Origin: Cryptomeria japonica
Taxonomy: Eukaryota > Streptophyta > Pinopsida > Cupressales > Cupressaceae
Reading direction: 5' to 3'
Length of the DNA: 64,000 nt
NCBI RefSeq assembly: GCF_030272615.1
Contig: NC_081408.1
Span: 768,351,830 to 768,415,829, forward strand
How positions within the stretch are numbered: the stretch's first letter is position 1; every line of letters begins with the position of its first letter. The position numbers and the translations under genes are program-made. Shown here piece by piece: positions 33,616-45,954 of this stretch. The notes under the pieces were generated by a model, which searched no databases, was not told the origin of the DNA, and was given only the letters and a program-made list of their open reading frames with translations.

Positions 33616-34944
33616 TTTAGCATAACCACCTTGAACCACTAAGATAGGCTTATGTTGGTATTTTTGAGAAGGACAAGCACCTTGGAATTTGAAAAGGGGT
33701 TTATTAGGTGTTTCATTCACATGAATCAAATTTATTGAAGATGGTTTAGGAATATCAAAGGTGTCCTTATGGATTTTAGAAAAAGAATAGACAAGATTGT
33801 TGGAAGGAGTGTTGATAGTGTCTTCTTGCACTAAAATATTATCATGGATAAGATCAATTTTAGGAGGTATACTAGAAGTAGGCATTGATGTTTTAGAAGA
33901 GGAAGGGTCATATCATCGTCTATCATCAAAGGATATACATGGGGAATATACTCTCTAGGAGAAGGATCAACATTACTCTCTAAAGTCTCACCTTTTAGAG
34001 GGATATCTTTGAAAGAGATGTTAACCATCTTTCCTTGAAGTAGGGTATCCTTATGAGTAGACCCGAGTTGAGGAGAGAGAGATGGTTTATTTGATTTCAG
34101 CCCCTTTGGATAGGGTTCTCTCATGGGGTATAGAATATTCAACACCTTCTTCTAATGGTTCATCCCAAATAGTGAGGTCATTGAAAAAAGTATTAGAAAT
34201 ATCTTTCACAAAGATGTCCTTATTGTTATTTCCAATTTTGGGAGAAGGGATAACATTGTTTATTAATTCTTGATCCTTAGGAGGGAGAGCATCACTACAT
34301 GTGTTTAAATCATCCTCTTGCCTCAAAATGTGTTCAATAGGATCCTTAGGGGAGAGAGAATTAAGGAAATTGATTATTGTTTCATCTTCTTTCTCTAAGG
34401 CATATTTAGGGGTAAGACAAACTTTAGGAGGAGGGAAAGCATTTCTCATTAATGCATCATCTCTAGTGAGAATTTTGTTGGAATCAAAAGAGGAAATTCC
34501 ATCACTAGGAAAAGTAGGGACAATACTATCTTCTTGCACAAAATGATCCTCATGAGGAGAGTATTCTTTTGGAGGGAGATGAACATCTTTCTCCAAAATT
34601 TCATGCTTAGGAAGGAGATCTTTGGAAGAAGTGCTCATAACCTCTTGTTGCACTAACATGACCCCATTGGTATGACCAAATTTAGGAGAAGATACCTTTT
34701 CATTTAGAGAGGCATCATGTAAAGAAGGTAAAGTAACATTAAGAAAGGTGTTTATGATATGATACTCTTCCTCTAAGATAGCTAGATGGGAAAGGCACAT
34801 TTTAGGAGAATTGTCAGGATCACTCCTCAAATCTTCATCCTTAGAGAATGAGAGAGTTTTAAAGGGATTGGTAACAACTCTTTTAGGCACTAAAATGTTG
34901 TCATAGGTAGGAGGAGGTTCTTTAAGAGGTAAAAATTGAAACAA
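33616..34944 (-). pseudogene. Gypsy D: protein of degenerate ~38-residue repeats in the Gag position
   Basis: Read from 34944 down, the protein consists of at least eight loose repeats of about 38 residues. Each has a PPK/SPK start, an acidic middle of the type H.D..V.ED, then a F..L..PK.E.LE..V end (e.g. PPKEYSPHEDHFVQEDSI; SPKIGNNNKDIFVKDISN; PPKIDLIHDNILVQEDTI). 285 codons are open (34087-34944), then frame changes near 34090 and 33890 continue it. No capsid domain or zinc knuckle is visible. It sits directly after the LTR and leader, where Gag is expected. Function unknown. Confidence 0.6.
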
Positions 34945-35330
34945 GGGAAGCTAACCCATTATCACATCTATGAAATGAATGCATCATGAAACAATTTTCC
35001 TCTTTCCAATGACAACATATGCAAAATAGAGAGAAATGTTCAATTTTAGACAATAAAAGCACTCTAAATGTTGATTTATAAAATGAAATTTATAAGTGAA
35101 ATGAGTTCCTAAATCAGATCTGAAATTAATGATCCAAATTAAGCTATCCACAAGTTCAATTTTGAATTGAAAAGTTAGGGTTTTAACAAAATTGACCTCT
35201 AAATTTTTAAATTTTGCAAGGAATTGAAACTTGTAAATGTAAATTTAAATTCAAAATAGAAAAAAAAACTCAGATCTGAGAACATAAATCAGAATTAAAG
35301 AAGATTGGATTCACGTCAAGTCCACCAAAA
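34945..35330 (-). other. Gypsy D leader with putative primer site
   Basis: No gene. Three bases inside the LTR end, the minus strand at 35327 reads TGGTGGACTTGACGTGAATC, starting with the TGG required of a tRNA primer site; I cannot assign the tRNA. Confidence 0.45.
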
Positions 35331-36009
35331 TGTGGAGGTGGAAAATGCGAGATTGGGTGACTAGGACCTAATCCCACTTTAGCCAACACATTGGGAATAT
35401 GAAAGAGCCTAGGGAGATAGCTCCCATTGGATATTGTTTTGTGAGAAAGAGAGAGCCAAGGATTATCTCTTAGGGTTTCTATTCCTCCTGTTGTATGTGA
35501 TGAGAAAAATGGGGTTTTGATTGATCAATTAGACTAGGAGATAAACAATGAAGCATATATGAACTGAAATTGCACAAACTTGCAGATCTGAAACTGAGAT
35601 AATAAAAGTAGATAAGGGGAAGGAATTTGGATGTGTACTTGATGTTGGATAATGGGCCAAACTAACTAGGACAAGGGTGCCATGCCCCTGTCCCTGATAA
35701 TCTGACATAAAGTTGCAACTGAAGGGCATAAATCCTAAGATCCTGAGACACCACCATGTCAAAAATCACTGAAAAATGAGGGGGGCCAGGGTGTCAAACC
35801 CCTATCTTGGGTAGGAATAGGGTGTCATTCCCTTGTCCTTAATGGAATTGGGGTAGTTTGAAGCTTCTAGGTTGTCCTTGTGTCTTCAGCTAATCTAAAA
35901 ATCCTCTGGGGTACATGTACCTGCACTGTAGCTGAAACAAGAGGGTTTGGGTGGCTATATAGCATTTTGCCTTAGTCAAAACCCTATGTTGGTGATTTCC
36001 ACCTCTACA
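35331..36009 (-). repeat. 5' LTR of Gypsy D
   Basis: 679 bp between TGTGGAGGTGGAAA (plus, 35331) and TTTCCACCTCTACA (36009), imperfect inverted ends with TG...CA. A TATATAG lies near 35957 (minus-strand GCTATATAGCC). No second copy is in the window. Confidence 0.65.
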
Positions 36010-36469
36010 AATATCTGATAATGTACTGAAAATGTGTGTGTTAGAACCTTGTGTGTATGCAAGATCCTAAGTGAGAAAGATAAGAAACTAGAGCTACCCT
36101 ACGCTTTGGAGAGTAAACCCTAAATGCATGCAAATGTAAATGTAAATGAGAATGATGAATACTTGAAAAATGCTTGATGAATTTTGTTGAAGAATCCACA
36201 TAGGTTTCTCTTTCACTACATAGAAGACTCCTTCAAATTTTCTCCAACTTGATTGCTTGCTTCTTAGTTTTCCTTAAATCTTCTTACTTAGGTCTTCAAA
36301 TGAAGAAAGAGAAATCTTATGTATGAAACCCTAGATCTTAATGTCATCTTTAGGACCTAGGATTCAAATTTATCGCCAATTTTTTGGGGTTAAGAATTAT
36401 AATATCATAGAATCATGCTCCCGAAATTTTGGGAAAAATGTCAGGGATCGTGTGCAACTTGCACATGGT
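36010..36469. other. Unassigned flank of Gypsy D and E
   Basis: 460 bp with no gene or repeat structure that I recognise. It continues at 44329 once E is removed. Confidence 0.5.
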
Positions 36470-38057
36470 TGATGGGTTGGTGCTTGGGATAGACTAGCCT
36501 AGTCTATGCTCTTGGATCCTTTCCTTGGATCAGCTGGTGTTCTCCTCACACCCTAGGGTCTCTAGGACTTCCTTTTATTCAGGAATCCCCTAACCTTGCC
36601 CAATCCACCCACCAATGAGTTGCTATGCTGCTCCTAAGGTCTCACCTACTCATGAGATTCAAAACCCCTTACTATGGCTAATAAGGGCTAATCTTGTTCC
36701 ACACCTACCAAGGTCTTAGAAAGGTTGTTTCAATTATATTTCATGCTATATCCACCCATTCATGAGCCATAAAGAGGTTTCAAGATTCTAACCCCTTACT
36801 GATTTCGCCATTTTGTGTTTTTCCTACAAAATAGGGCTACAAGGATTAGGACCAATTAGACCACCTAACCAGTCTTTTAGGGATCCCTCTCACAAATGAT
36901 ACTCAAAAAACCCAAACTCCCAAAATGGAATATCATTCATTTGGCAAGGGCTCAAGGATTTCTTTTGTTTTGGACCTCCAAGTGACTGTACAGTGCCTTC
37001 GACAAATTTTGAGGTTTTTAAGAGTTTTGTGAGGGTTTTTATGGTCTGCCTGGGTCACAGTGAATGTTTTGTGTTTTAGCCACCTTGTCTGAATTGGTGG
37101 AGACTTCTCCTTCACACCAGTGGTGCTTCACACACTCCTTTACACCTCCTCCAAAGGGTTCATACTCCTCTATTCAACCTTGCTCTCCAAGACCTCTGCA
37201 ACAACAACCACTCCTAACCGGGCACTATCTAGTCTCGCCTAGGAATGGGTCTCCAATTGGCTTCCTTGAATTTTCAAGGGCCCTTCTTGCTTGGGAATAT
37301 AGTACATGGTCTTCACTTCCATTTCCCATGGTTTCATGGTGGTTCCACAATGGGGAATGGAGTTAAGACTTCATTTACTCAAACTGGTCCAAAACTGGAC
37401 AGTAAGACTGCAACTTACAAATTATTTACAAACACACTCAACCAGTAAACAAAAAGATAATATAAACACTCACAATGAAGATAAATACACCAAAGAATAC
37501 ATTTCACATAGTTTTTCTCACAAATCAATGCATTAGGTTGCTCAGTAACTTCATTCAAACTGACTGGTTACTCAAAAATAGTCACAGTCAAGCTCTTCTT
37601 GCTTGGTCGTACAATCTCTAACATCCAACCCTTTCACTTAGGGTTTATAACATCTTATAATACCCATACCTTGATTGGTGTGCCACATTTATGTTTGTCC
37701 ATGCTAACCTAAGGATTTTGAACATCATGGTGGAAAAGTTGCTTGACAACTTTTAAAAGTTGTCATGCAACTTTTGCAACTTTCCCAATGTTGCTCTTCA
37801 TGACTCCTAGACCCACAATGGGCCAACCTAAGGACACCACCATGATATGAAGGACCCCTAAACACCTCCAGGACACACATACACTCCATTTTCAAGAAAA
37901 TCACAATCTTGACTTATGACCCCTAAGATCTCCTCTAGGACCCTACCTAGGACCTATGAGCACATGGCTCATTATTTTATGTACAATGGCTTCTAAAGAA
38001 GCATAAAACCAACAAGAAAAAGAAAGAGAAGTAGTCTGGAAGGGTTCTCCTACAACA
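36470..38057 (-). repeat. 3' LTR of E
   Basis: 1,588 bp, left end TGATGGGTTGG, right end TACAACA. It contains a short palindromic tract (GTTGCTTGACAAC and TTTTAAAAGTTGTC near 37737), shared with the other LTR. Confidence 0.9.
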
Positions 38058-38058
38058 T

Positions 38059-38070
38059 ACTCCCCCTCTG
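38059..38070 (-). other. Polypurine tract of E
   Basis: Minus strand CAGAGGGGGAGT directly before the 3' LTR. Confidence 0.75.
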
Positions 38071-38077
38071 CACACAA

Positions 38078-39067
38078 CTAAGAAATATAAGAAGAGATGA
38101 GAGCCGAGTCTATTCCAAGTGGCTTGAACCTGCTCTCCTCCACCCATGTAGCTTCAGATACTGGTTGGCCTGCCCATTTCACTAAGTGCTCCATGTAGAC
38201 CTGGTGTCTAGTAGTCCTCTTCACCCTTGATTCCAAGATCTCCTCTGCTTTAGGCTTCTTCACTTGAGGTAAGGTATTTACATCCAAGTCTTGTAATACC
38301 TTAGCTTGGTTCTCAGTCTACCCTGTTATCTCTCCCTTGTACATTACCAGATCAGCAACATTAAAGACTAGTGAAATGGCTAACTCTGAAGGTAAATCAA
38401 CCTTATAGGAGTTCTCACCATATTTTTCCAGAATGTTTCAAGGTCCTACTCTCTTCATCTGCAGTTTGGTAGGCTTACCACTTTGCATCCTGGCTTTGCT
38501 CAAATGTACCATCACATAGTCACCCACCTTGAACTGAACTTCTCTCCTTTTCTCATCCACTTTAGCTTTCAATTTTTGAGTGGATTCAAGGATGGCCTTC
38601 TTAACTTTCTCTTGAACTTCCTTGATGGTTTGGGTGAAGTCTTTTTCTTGCCCACTCTTCATTTCCAAACTACTGAGATCTCTCAACTCACATACTCCCC
38701 TTGGATGTCTGCCATACACAACCTCAAAAGGACTTTTACCAGTGGTCCTATTCACACTGTCATTATATGCATACTCTGCTTGAGGAATGATAAGGTCCCA
38801 TGTTTGACCATACTCCTTCTCTATTGATGACTTCAGTTTGACCATCTGTTTGTGGATGGTAAGCTAAGCTAAATCACAAGTTAGTTCCTAGTCTCCTCCA
38901 TAATGTTTGCCAAAAATGACCCATGAATTTGTTGTCCCTATCTAAAATAATGTTTAAAGGGAGTCCATGAATCCTAACAATCTCTTTGAAGAAGAGATGT
39001 GCAACATAGCTAGCATCATGTGTAGTCTTGCATGGTATGAAATGACTCATCTTGGAAAATCTATCTA
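38078..39067 (-). pseudogene. E: integrase core remainder, C-terminal domain and chromodomain
   Basis: From 39067 down: integrase core with [29 protein letters not shown] (second catalytic D) and YHPQTDGQTEV (E), broken by a frameshift near 39060 and a stop near 38874. A deletion follows QTEV. 38438-38845 gives WDLIIPQAEYAYN and GDYVMVHLSKARM, the integrase C-terminal region. 38078-38287 is a chromodomain (ILESRVKRTTRH, EHLVKWAGQPVSEATWVEE). Stops at about 38437 and 38320 lie between. The chromodomain would direct insertion to marked chromatin. Confidence 0.88.
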
Positions 39068-40903
39068 CTATACATAAATGTCGTCCATACCTATTTTAGT
39101 CTTGGGAAGTCCTACTACAAAGTCCATGCTTATACATTCCCAAGGCCTGTTAGGAACTGGTAATGGTTGATTAAGACCAGCATTGCTTGATCCTCCCTTT
39201 GCTCTTTGACACACTCCACATTGCTCTACATACCTCTTTACATCTCTTGGCAACTTTGCCCAATAGTAGTACCTCTGTACTAAATCCAAGGTCTTATTAA
39301 TCCCAAAGTGTCCACTCAAGCTGCCATTATGTTTCTCTTGGATGAGGTTCTCCCTCATGGATCCTATAGGTGCACACAACTGGTTACCTTTGAACAAGAG
39401 ACCATTTTGGAGAGTGTAATCTGCATACTCACCATGGAAATGGTTCTCAAACTCTTTGCAAACCTTGTAAGCTAATGAGAAGTCTTCATCTCCTTCATAA
39501 AGGTCTTTGAAACCTTCTATGCATATGCTCTGCAACTGTAACTCTTGAACTGTCAACAACTTCCTGCTTAAGGCATCTGCCACCTTATTAAGTTGCCCCT
39601 TCTTATGCTTGATGGTGAAGGTGAAGGATTGGAGGTATTCCATCCATTTCAAATGTCTATTGCTTAGCTTCTCTTGAGTGTTGATGTAACTCAATGCCTG
39701 ATTGTCTATGAACACTACAAATTCTTTTGGGAGTAGGTAATGCCTCCATTTCTTTAGTGACTGCACTAATGCATACAACTCTAGGTCATAGGTTGAGTAC
39801 TTCTTCTTTGCTTCATTAAGCTTCTCACTAAACAATGCTATAGGTCTTCCCTCTTGACTCAATACACCACCTACTGCAATTCCACTTGCATCACACTCCA
39901 AAGTGAATAGCTTATCAAACGTAGGTAGGAGAAGGATAGGTTTTGTGGCTACTTCTTGTTTCAACAATTGAAATGCTTTTTCAGCCTGGTCAGTCCATAT
40001 AAACTTAGTTTTAAGGCCTCCCTTTATGGTGTCAAGGACTGGTGCACATATGCCACTGAAGTTCCTCACAAACTTCCTATAGAATTGAGCTAATCCATGG
40101 AAACTTCTAACCTCAGTCCCTATTTTAGGTGCAGGCCAATTCAAGATTGCCTCCACTTTGCTTGGATCCATCTTCAAGGTTCCTTTAGACACCACAAATC
40201 CTAAGTAGACCAGCTCTTGCTTCAAGAAGTCACACTTCTCTAGGTTGATGGATAGCTTCTCCTCATGCAACCTCTCTAAGACTAACCTCAAATGCTCAAG
40301 GTGCTCCTCTTTAGTTCTGCTATAGATGAGAATGTCATCTAGGTACACCACCACAAATCTGCCTGTGAAATCCTTCAACACTTCATTCATCAACCTCATG
40401 AAGGTTCTTGGAGCATTAGTAAGCCCAAATGGCATCACAAGCCATTCATACAACCCCTCTATGGTCTTAAAAGCAGTTTTCCACTCATCACCCTCCTTAA
40501 TTCTTATCTAGTGATAACCACTTTTAAGGTCTAGCTTGGTGAAATACATAGCCCCTCCTAAACAGTACATTAGATCCTCTATTCTAGGATTAGGAAACCT
40601 ATACCTTATGGTAATCCTATTGATTTCTCTTGAGTCAGTGCAAAGTCTCCACTTACCTCCTTTTTTGGATGCTAGCACTACCGGAACTGCACATGGGCTG
40701 ATGCTTTTCTTAACTAACCCTTGGTCCAATAACTCTTGCACTTGCCTTACTACTTCCTTATTTTGATCAAGTGTAAGCTTATATGCAGCCTTGTTAGGTA
40801 AGGATGCACCGGGAACAAAGTCTATTTGATGGCTAATAGACCTTCTAGGTGGGAGAGTTGCAGGTGCTCCATCACTTACTATGTCCTCATACTTTTGCAA
40901 CAT
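39068..40903 (-). pseudogene. E: reverse transcriptase, RNase H and start of integrase
   Basis: 40508-40903 is the RT N-terminus (SISPCAVPVVLASKKGGKWR, DSREINRITIRYRFPNPRI, LDLKSGYH), ended by a TAG at 40508 where Gln is expected. 39068-40453 continues: MPFGLTNAPRTFMRLMN, the YLDD active site in VVYLDDILIYS, RNase H with LECDASGIAVGG and YSTYDLELYALV, integrase zinc finger (HFG-type H plus CGVCQRAK) and the first core Asp (ISMDFVVGLPK). Apart from the TAG, the catalytic residues seen are intact. Confidence 0.93.
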
Positions 40904-41437
40904 CTATTTTACCTCCTTAGGTACCTCTGTCAGCAACTTACTCTCCTCCTCTTTAGGCTTTACAAAAATGGAACATCCCACTGTCTCTTCCTCATGCAGC
41001 AAGTGTAAGAACTCTTTACCAGTGTTCAACAAGACACTAGGTGTTCTTGAGCTTCCTTCATCATCCTCTGTCAAAGACTGAATCTTGAAGGTTTTGTCAC
41101 CCTTCTTGAAAGAAATGGAGTTCTCTCCTCCATCATAGATAATATTCCTATCAAATTGCCAGGGTCTTCCTAGCAGCAGATGACAAGCATCCATGGGCAA
41201 CACATCACAAAGGATCTTATCCTTATATCCTCCAATAGCAAACTCTACCCAAGTCTGTTCATTGACAAGCACACTTTGTCCTTTGTTCAACCAAGTCACC
41301 TTGTAAGGATTAGTGTGGGGTATTCTTGTGAGTTTCAACTTCCTAACTGCCTCTTCTGATATGATGTTGTCAATTGAGCCTAAATCAACTATCACCTTGC
41401 ACACTTTACCAAGAGCTTTGCATCTCACCCTAAACAA
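40904..41437 (-). pseudogene. E: aspartic protease
   Basis: Retropepsin of the Gypsy type: VIVDLGSIDNIISEEAVRKL at the catalytic loop, with L in place of the S/T of D-S/T-G, and CHLLLGRPWQFDRNIIYDG as the flap-side motif. About 177 open codons ahead of RT; a stop precedes it at 41470. The residue change would impair catalysis, so maturation is probably lost. Confidence 0.85.
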
Positions 41438-41470
41438 TGCTCTTCTATGTTTTGGTTCTTCCTTAATCGG

Positions 41471-42685
41471 CTATCTGATCAAAATCCTATTGAACATCAG
41501 ATTCTCACCAATTTCTATTTCAATCTGGTCCACATCCGGTGTCTTGCTTCTTGAAGAGTCTTCATGTGCATATGCAACTCTCTTTCCACTGTTGGATGAG
41601 GTAGGCTTGTCAGGGCATCTATAAGTCGGGTGTCCTAATTTTCCACAGTTGTAACATTTCATGGTTGCAAAGTAGGAACTACCTCTACCAGTACCTTTGC
41701 CCCTATTTGAACCACCTTGTGCACCTCTTCCTCTAGTTTGGCCTCCTCTAGGATTGGTTTCACTACCATGCTCAGTCAACTTGGCTTCCCCTTGGTTCCT
41801 TTGCTCATTTGCCTTGCTTTGGTAACCACCTCGGTGATTCACTTGGTCTCTACCTCTGCCTCTACCCCTATAATTGGAGTCTCCTTTCCTCTTGTTCCTC
41901 TCTTCTACCTTGATAGCAAGCTGATTACACTTTTGAATAGTAGTAGGATTCCATAGGCTTATATCCTCTTGAATGTTCCACTTTAGGCCACTTAGATACC
42001 TAGCCACCTTAATAGATTCATCTTCTTAGACTTTGGATCTGAGACATAGCTTTTGAAACTCTTCTATGTAGGAGGTCACATAAAGATCTTTTTGCTTCAA
42101 TCCTTGTCTCTTCTTATGAAGTTGGACTTCATAATCCTTTGGTAAGTAGTTCTCCTTAACCTTACTCACCATAGCTTTCCAATTTGCAATAGGTAGCTTT
42201 CCCATACTAACTCTCTCTTCTTGCAGGTACTTCCACCATGTCAAAGTTGCTCCCCTTAATCTTGATTTAGTAACTTTTACATTTTGATCCTCTGTCACTC
42301 CCTCACACTCAAAGTGGTTTTCCATGCCCTCAATCCATTCCATAACAGTGTATATGTCCATTCTTCCACTGAAATGTGGCAATCCTTCAAAAGCTTTGGT
42401 GTTCAAAGCCTTGATAGTCTTCACAAAAGGTTCTTCATTGAGCAAGGGATCTGGTTCAAGGATAATGTCATCTATGTCTATAGTCTTCTTTCCTTTACCC
42501 TTGGTGTCTTCATCCCAAGGTCCTTGTGTCCTCTGATCCACCACTTCCTGCAGTTTATCCCTTATCTCACTCATAGCTTCTTCAAGGAGTCTATTCTTCT
42601 CCTTCTGTTCTTCTACCTCTCTAGCTAGCTCTGCATTAGTGACCATTCTGCTCTCCCCTACTGATTCACCAGTATATAGAGACAT
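41471..42685 (-). pseudogene. E: Gag with zinc knuckle
   Basis: 42026-42685: ATG at 42685 (MSLYTGESVG), a coiled N-terminal helix, then the retrotrans_gag domain (LPHFSGRMDIYTVMEWIEGM, ATLTWWKYLQEERV, DLYVTSYIEEFQKLC). A TAA near 42025 splits it. 41471-42007 continues with YLSGLKWNIQEDI, an RG-rich basic linker and a CCHC knuckle (CYNCGKLGHPTYRC). Order and length are normal for a chromovirus Gag. Confidence 0.9.
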
Positions 42686-42710
42686 ACACAGTCCAACAAA
42701 TCTTTAACTC

Positions 42711-42722
42711 ACTCTGATACCA
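42711..42722 (-). other. Primer binding site of E
   Basis: Minus strand TGGTATCAGAGT, initiator-Met type with the last base changed. Confidence 0.8.
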
Positions 42723-42725
42723 ATC

Positions 42726-44323
42726 TGATGGGATGGTGCTTGGGATAGACTAGCCTAGTCTATGCTCTTGGATCCTTTCCTTGGATCAGCTGGTGTTCTC
42801 CTCACACCCTAGGGTCTCTAGGACTTCCTTTTCTAGAGGAATCCCCTAACCTTGCCCAATCCACCCACCAATGAGTTGCTGTGCTGCTCCTAAGGTCTCA
42901 CCTACTCATGAGACTCAAAACCCCTTACTATGGCTAATAAGGGCTAATCTTGTTCCACACCTACCAAGGTCTTAGAAAGGTTGTTTCAAGTCTATTTCAT
43001 TCTCTATCCACCCATTCATGAGCCCCAAAGAGGTTTCAAGATTCTAACCCCTTACCGATTTCACCATTTTGTGTTTTTCCTACAAAATAGGGCTACAAGG
43101 ATTAGGAGCAATTAGGCCTCCTAACCAGTCTTTTAGGGCTCCCTCTCACAAATGATGCTCAAACAACCCAAACTCCCAAAATGGACTACCATTCATTTGG
43201 CAAGGGCTCAAGGATTTCTTTGGGTTTGGACCTCCAAGTGACCATACAGTGCCTTGGGTGAATTTTGAGGTTTTTAAGGGTTTTGTGAGGGTTTTTAGGG
43301 TCTACCTGGGTCACAGTGAATGTTTTGTGTTTTAGCCACCTTGTCTGAATTCATGGAGACTTCTCCTTCACACCAGTTGTGCTTCACACACTCCTTTACA
43401 GCTCCTCCAAAGGGTTCATACTCCTCTATTCAACCTTGCTCTCCAAGACCTCTGCAACAACAACCATTCCTAACCGGGCACTATCCAGTCTCACCTAGGA
43501 ATGGGTTTCCAATTGGCTTCCTTGCATTTTCAAGGGCCCTGCTTGCTTGGGACTATAGTACATGGTCTTCACTTCCATTCCCCATGGTTTCATGGTGGTT
43601 CCACAATGGGGAATGGAGTTAAGACTTCATTTACTCAAACTAGTCCAAAACTGGACAGTAAGACTACAACTTACAAATTATTTACAAACACACTCATCTA
43701 GTAAACAAAAAGCTAATCTAAACACTCACAATGAAGATACATACACCAAAGAAGACATTTCACATAGGTTTTCTCACAAATCAATCCATTAGTTTGCTCG
43801 GTAACTTCATTCAAACTAACTGGTAACTCAAAAATAGTCATAGTCAAGCTCTTCTTGCTTGGTCGTACAATCTCTGACATCCAACCCTTTCACTTAGGGT
43901 TTATAACATCTTATACTACCCATACCTTGGTCATTGTGCCACATTTATGGTTTTCCATGCCAACCTAAGGAATTTGAATATCATGGTGGAAAAGTTGCTT
44001 GACAACTTTTAAAAGTTGTCATGCAACTTTTGCAACCTTTGAGCAACTTTCCCAATGTTGCTCTTCATGACTCCTAGACCCACAATGGGCCAACCTAAGG
44101 ACACCACAATGATATCAAGGACCCCTAAACACCTCCAAGACACACATACACTCCATTTTCAAGAAAATCACAATCTTGACTTATGACCCGAAGATCTCCT
44201 CTAGGACCCTACCTAGGACCTATGAGCACATGGCTCATTATTTCATGTACAATGGCTTCTAAAGAAGCATAAAACCAACAAGACAAAGAAAGAGAAGTAG
44301 TCTGGAAGGGTGCTGCTGCACCA
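42726..44323 (-). repeat. 5' LTR of E
   Basis: 1,598 bp, left end TGATGGGATGG, right end GCACCA, then ATGGT. Confidence 0.9.
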
Positions 44324-44328
44324 ATGGT

Positions 44329-45954
44329 CCAACCAAATTTTCATCAAATTTTCAAGGTCGTTAATTATTATGATATTAGAGCGAATCCCAAAGCTACAAC
44401 TAATTAGGGTTTATAATTTAATGATTTATTGGAGGAATAAAATAAAAAGGGGCACACTTAAGGTAAAGGGCCCAATTTTATGATGTGGGGAGTAATGAAA
44501 TATGACTTTAGATTTAATTAAATTAATTAATTAAATGCTTAAAGGTAAATTACAATGCAAGATGCAAACACACTAAGGCGGGTTCTAAACTAAGCGTGGA
44601 ATTGTACCACCCTAGGAAGGGTGTACAATTTATGACGCTATAGATAGCTTGTGGAGACAAGGGATTTCTACAGTTTATCCTTAGCCATTGGGAACAAAAA
44701 CTCTCAATTGATAATGCAATTTTGAGGTGGTGAAAGATCTTTCGAATTATCGCTAAGTTGTGAGCTCTACCTTAGGAGTTCAACATGGAACTTATTGTGT
44801 TTTAAATTGACTTGTGGACGTGATAGTTCAGTCATCTCTCTTAAGCTTCATTTGTGGCCAAAGGCCGAATTATTACTACAACTCGAGTTATGGTTTAATT
44901 GAAGACATTTTAAGCACCAAATCTACTCTTCATTGGCTGATTGAAACAAACAACATTCTCTTATTTCTGAGTTTGGTATTTAGACATTTTCAGATGCACA
45001 AACCTGACTAGGAGGGCCCTTGAATTCATTGGTTTGCGCATCTTTGGACAATGATTTTATTTACAAATTGGAGCGCTCTCATTTGGAAAGGGAATCAACC
45101 AAAATTAGTACACAAGGGAGTTCGTTAAGGCTGCTGATTATTTATTTCAGAGTGTACCCTTCTTGCACATGGATGCATTAAGAATACCCATGATTTTTCT
45201 CATATCTTCCTATTACGACACCCAAATCAATGTATGATTTAAGTGTTATTTTTGGGAAGGGCCAGTGATGATGTTTGGTGGATAAAAGAAGTCAACTTCA
45301 CTGGCAATTAATTAACATCTTTCTATAGAACAACAATAGGGGCGATTTTGGAAGATAGCTCGATTTGGCAGGGTCCAAAAATTAAGATATTGCTTGCTTC
45401 TTCCATCTTAGCCTTGGGTGATTCCTTCTAGGTTTTTTTGGCATTATTTTTCAAGCATTTCTAAAATTATATGTTTGTATTAGTGGCTACCTTGTTTCTT
45501 CAGATATTCTGAGAATTCATTATTGAGTAGCCAAGTGATTTGGCTCCTGCTTGGTCATTGTAATGAACTTATGGTTTCTTAATAAAGGAGTGATAAGGTT
45601 TCATATCATTGTCATACTGTTATATGGTTGTATGCCAATTATATGTTAAAATTATAGTAAGATGTACAGGCATTGTTTATTCATGATTATTTCATGCAAT
45701 TGCATTATAGAAGCTTAAACTCCTATGAAAATATTGCTTAGACATATTAGAGTTTGTTGCATCAATCATACTAGAAGTTGTATTTATCAATAAGTTTGAA
45801 GATAATATCAAAAAACAACCTCAAAGTCAATAACACGCAAAGGCAAAACAACTGTTTAAAATGCCTAACACGCATAATTCTCAGTCTGAAACTTGAACAG
45901 TAGATCAATAAAACTTATTAGACGATATTCCTTACACATTTCTAGTCTCAAAAC
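44329..45954. other. Unassigned intergenic stretch
   Basis: About 1.6 kb without a supported gene. Near 45575 TTCTTAATAAAGG resembles a plant polyadenylation signal after a T-rich stretch, which could mark the 3' end of a decayed gene or LINE; nothing coding supports this. Confidence 0.4.

Larger units (their letters stand above)
2510..36009 (-). mobile_element. Gypsy element D (Tat/Ogre-like), shattered by nested insertions
   Basis: Pieces on one strand read in order as one element: 5' LTR 35331-36009, leader 34945-35330, repeat-rich protein 33616-34944, linker fragment 24738-25029, protease and following domain 2510-3734. The intervals 3735-24737 and 25030-33615 are later insertions, and element A cuts it at 2510. 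The reading on either side of 3735-24737 continues the same protein (ISTWEF before, SDLVQTSP after). Polymerase and 3' LTR lie left of the window or are lost. The lineage is suggested by the protease style and the GLGYNP tail after it. Confidence 0.75.
36470..44323 (-). mobile_element. Gypsy chromovirus E, complete with target duplication
   Basis: 7,854 bp flanked by ATGGT (36465-36469, 44324-44328). Order on the minus strand: 5' LTR 42726-44323, primer site, gag, protease, RT, RNase H, integrase, chromodomain, polypurine tract, 3' LTR 36470-38057. The order and the C-terminal chromodomain define a Ty3/Gypsy chromovirus. The LTRs are alike over most of their length with scattered substitutions. 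Several stops and an integrase deletion disable it. Confidence 0.92.

Noticed and set aside
44814-45011. 65-codon plus-strand frame as a small gene
   Set aside because: No recognisable feature, AT-rich setting, length expected by chance.
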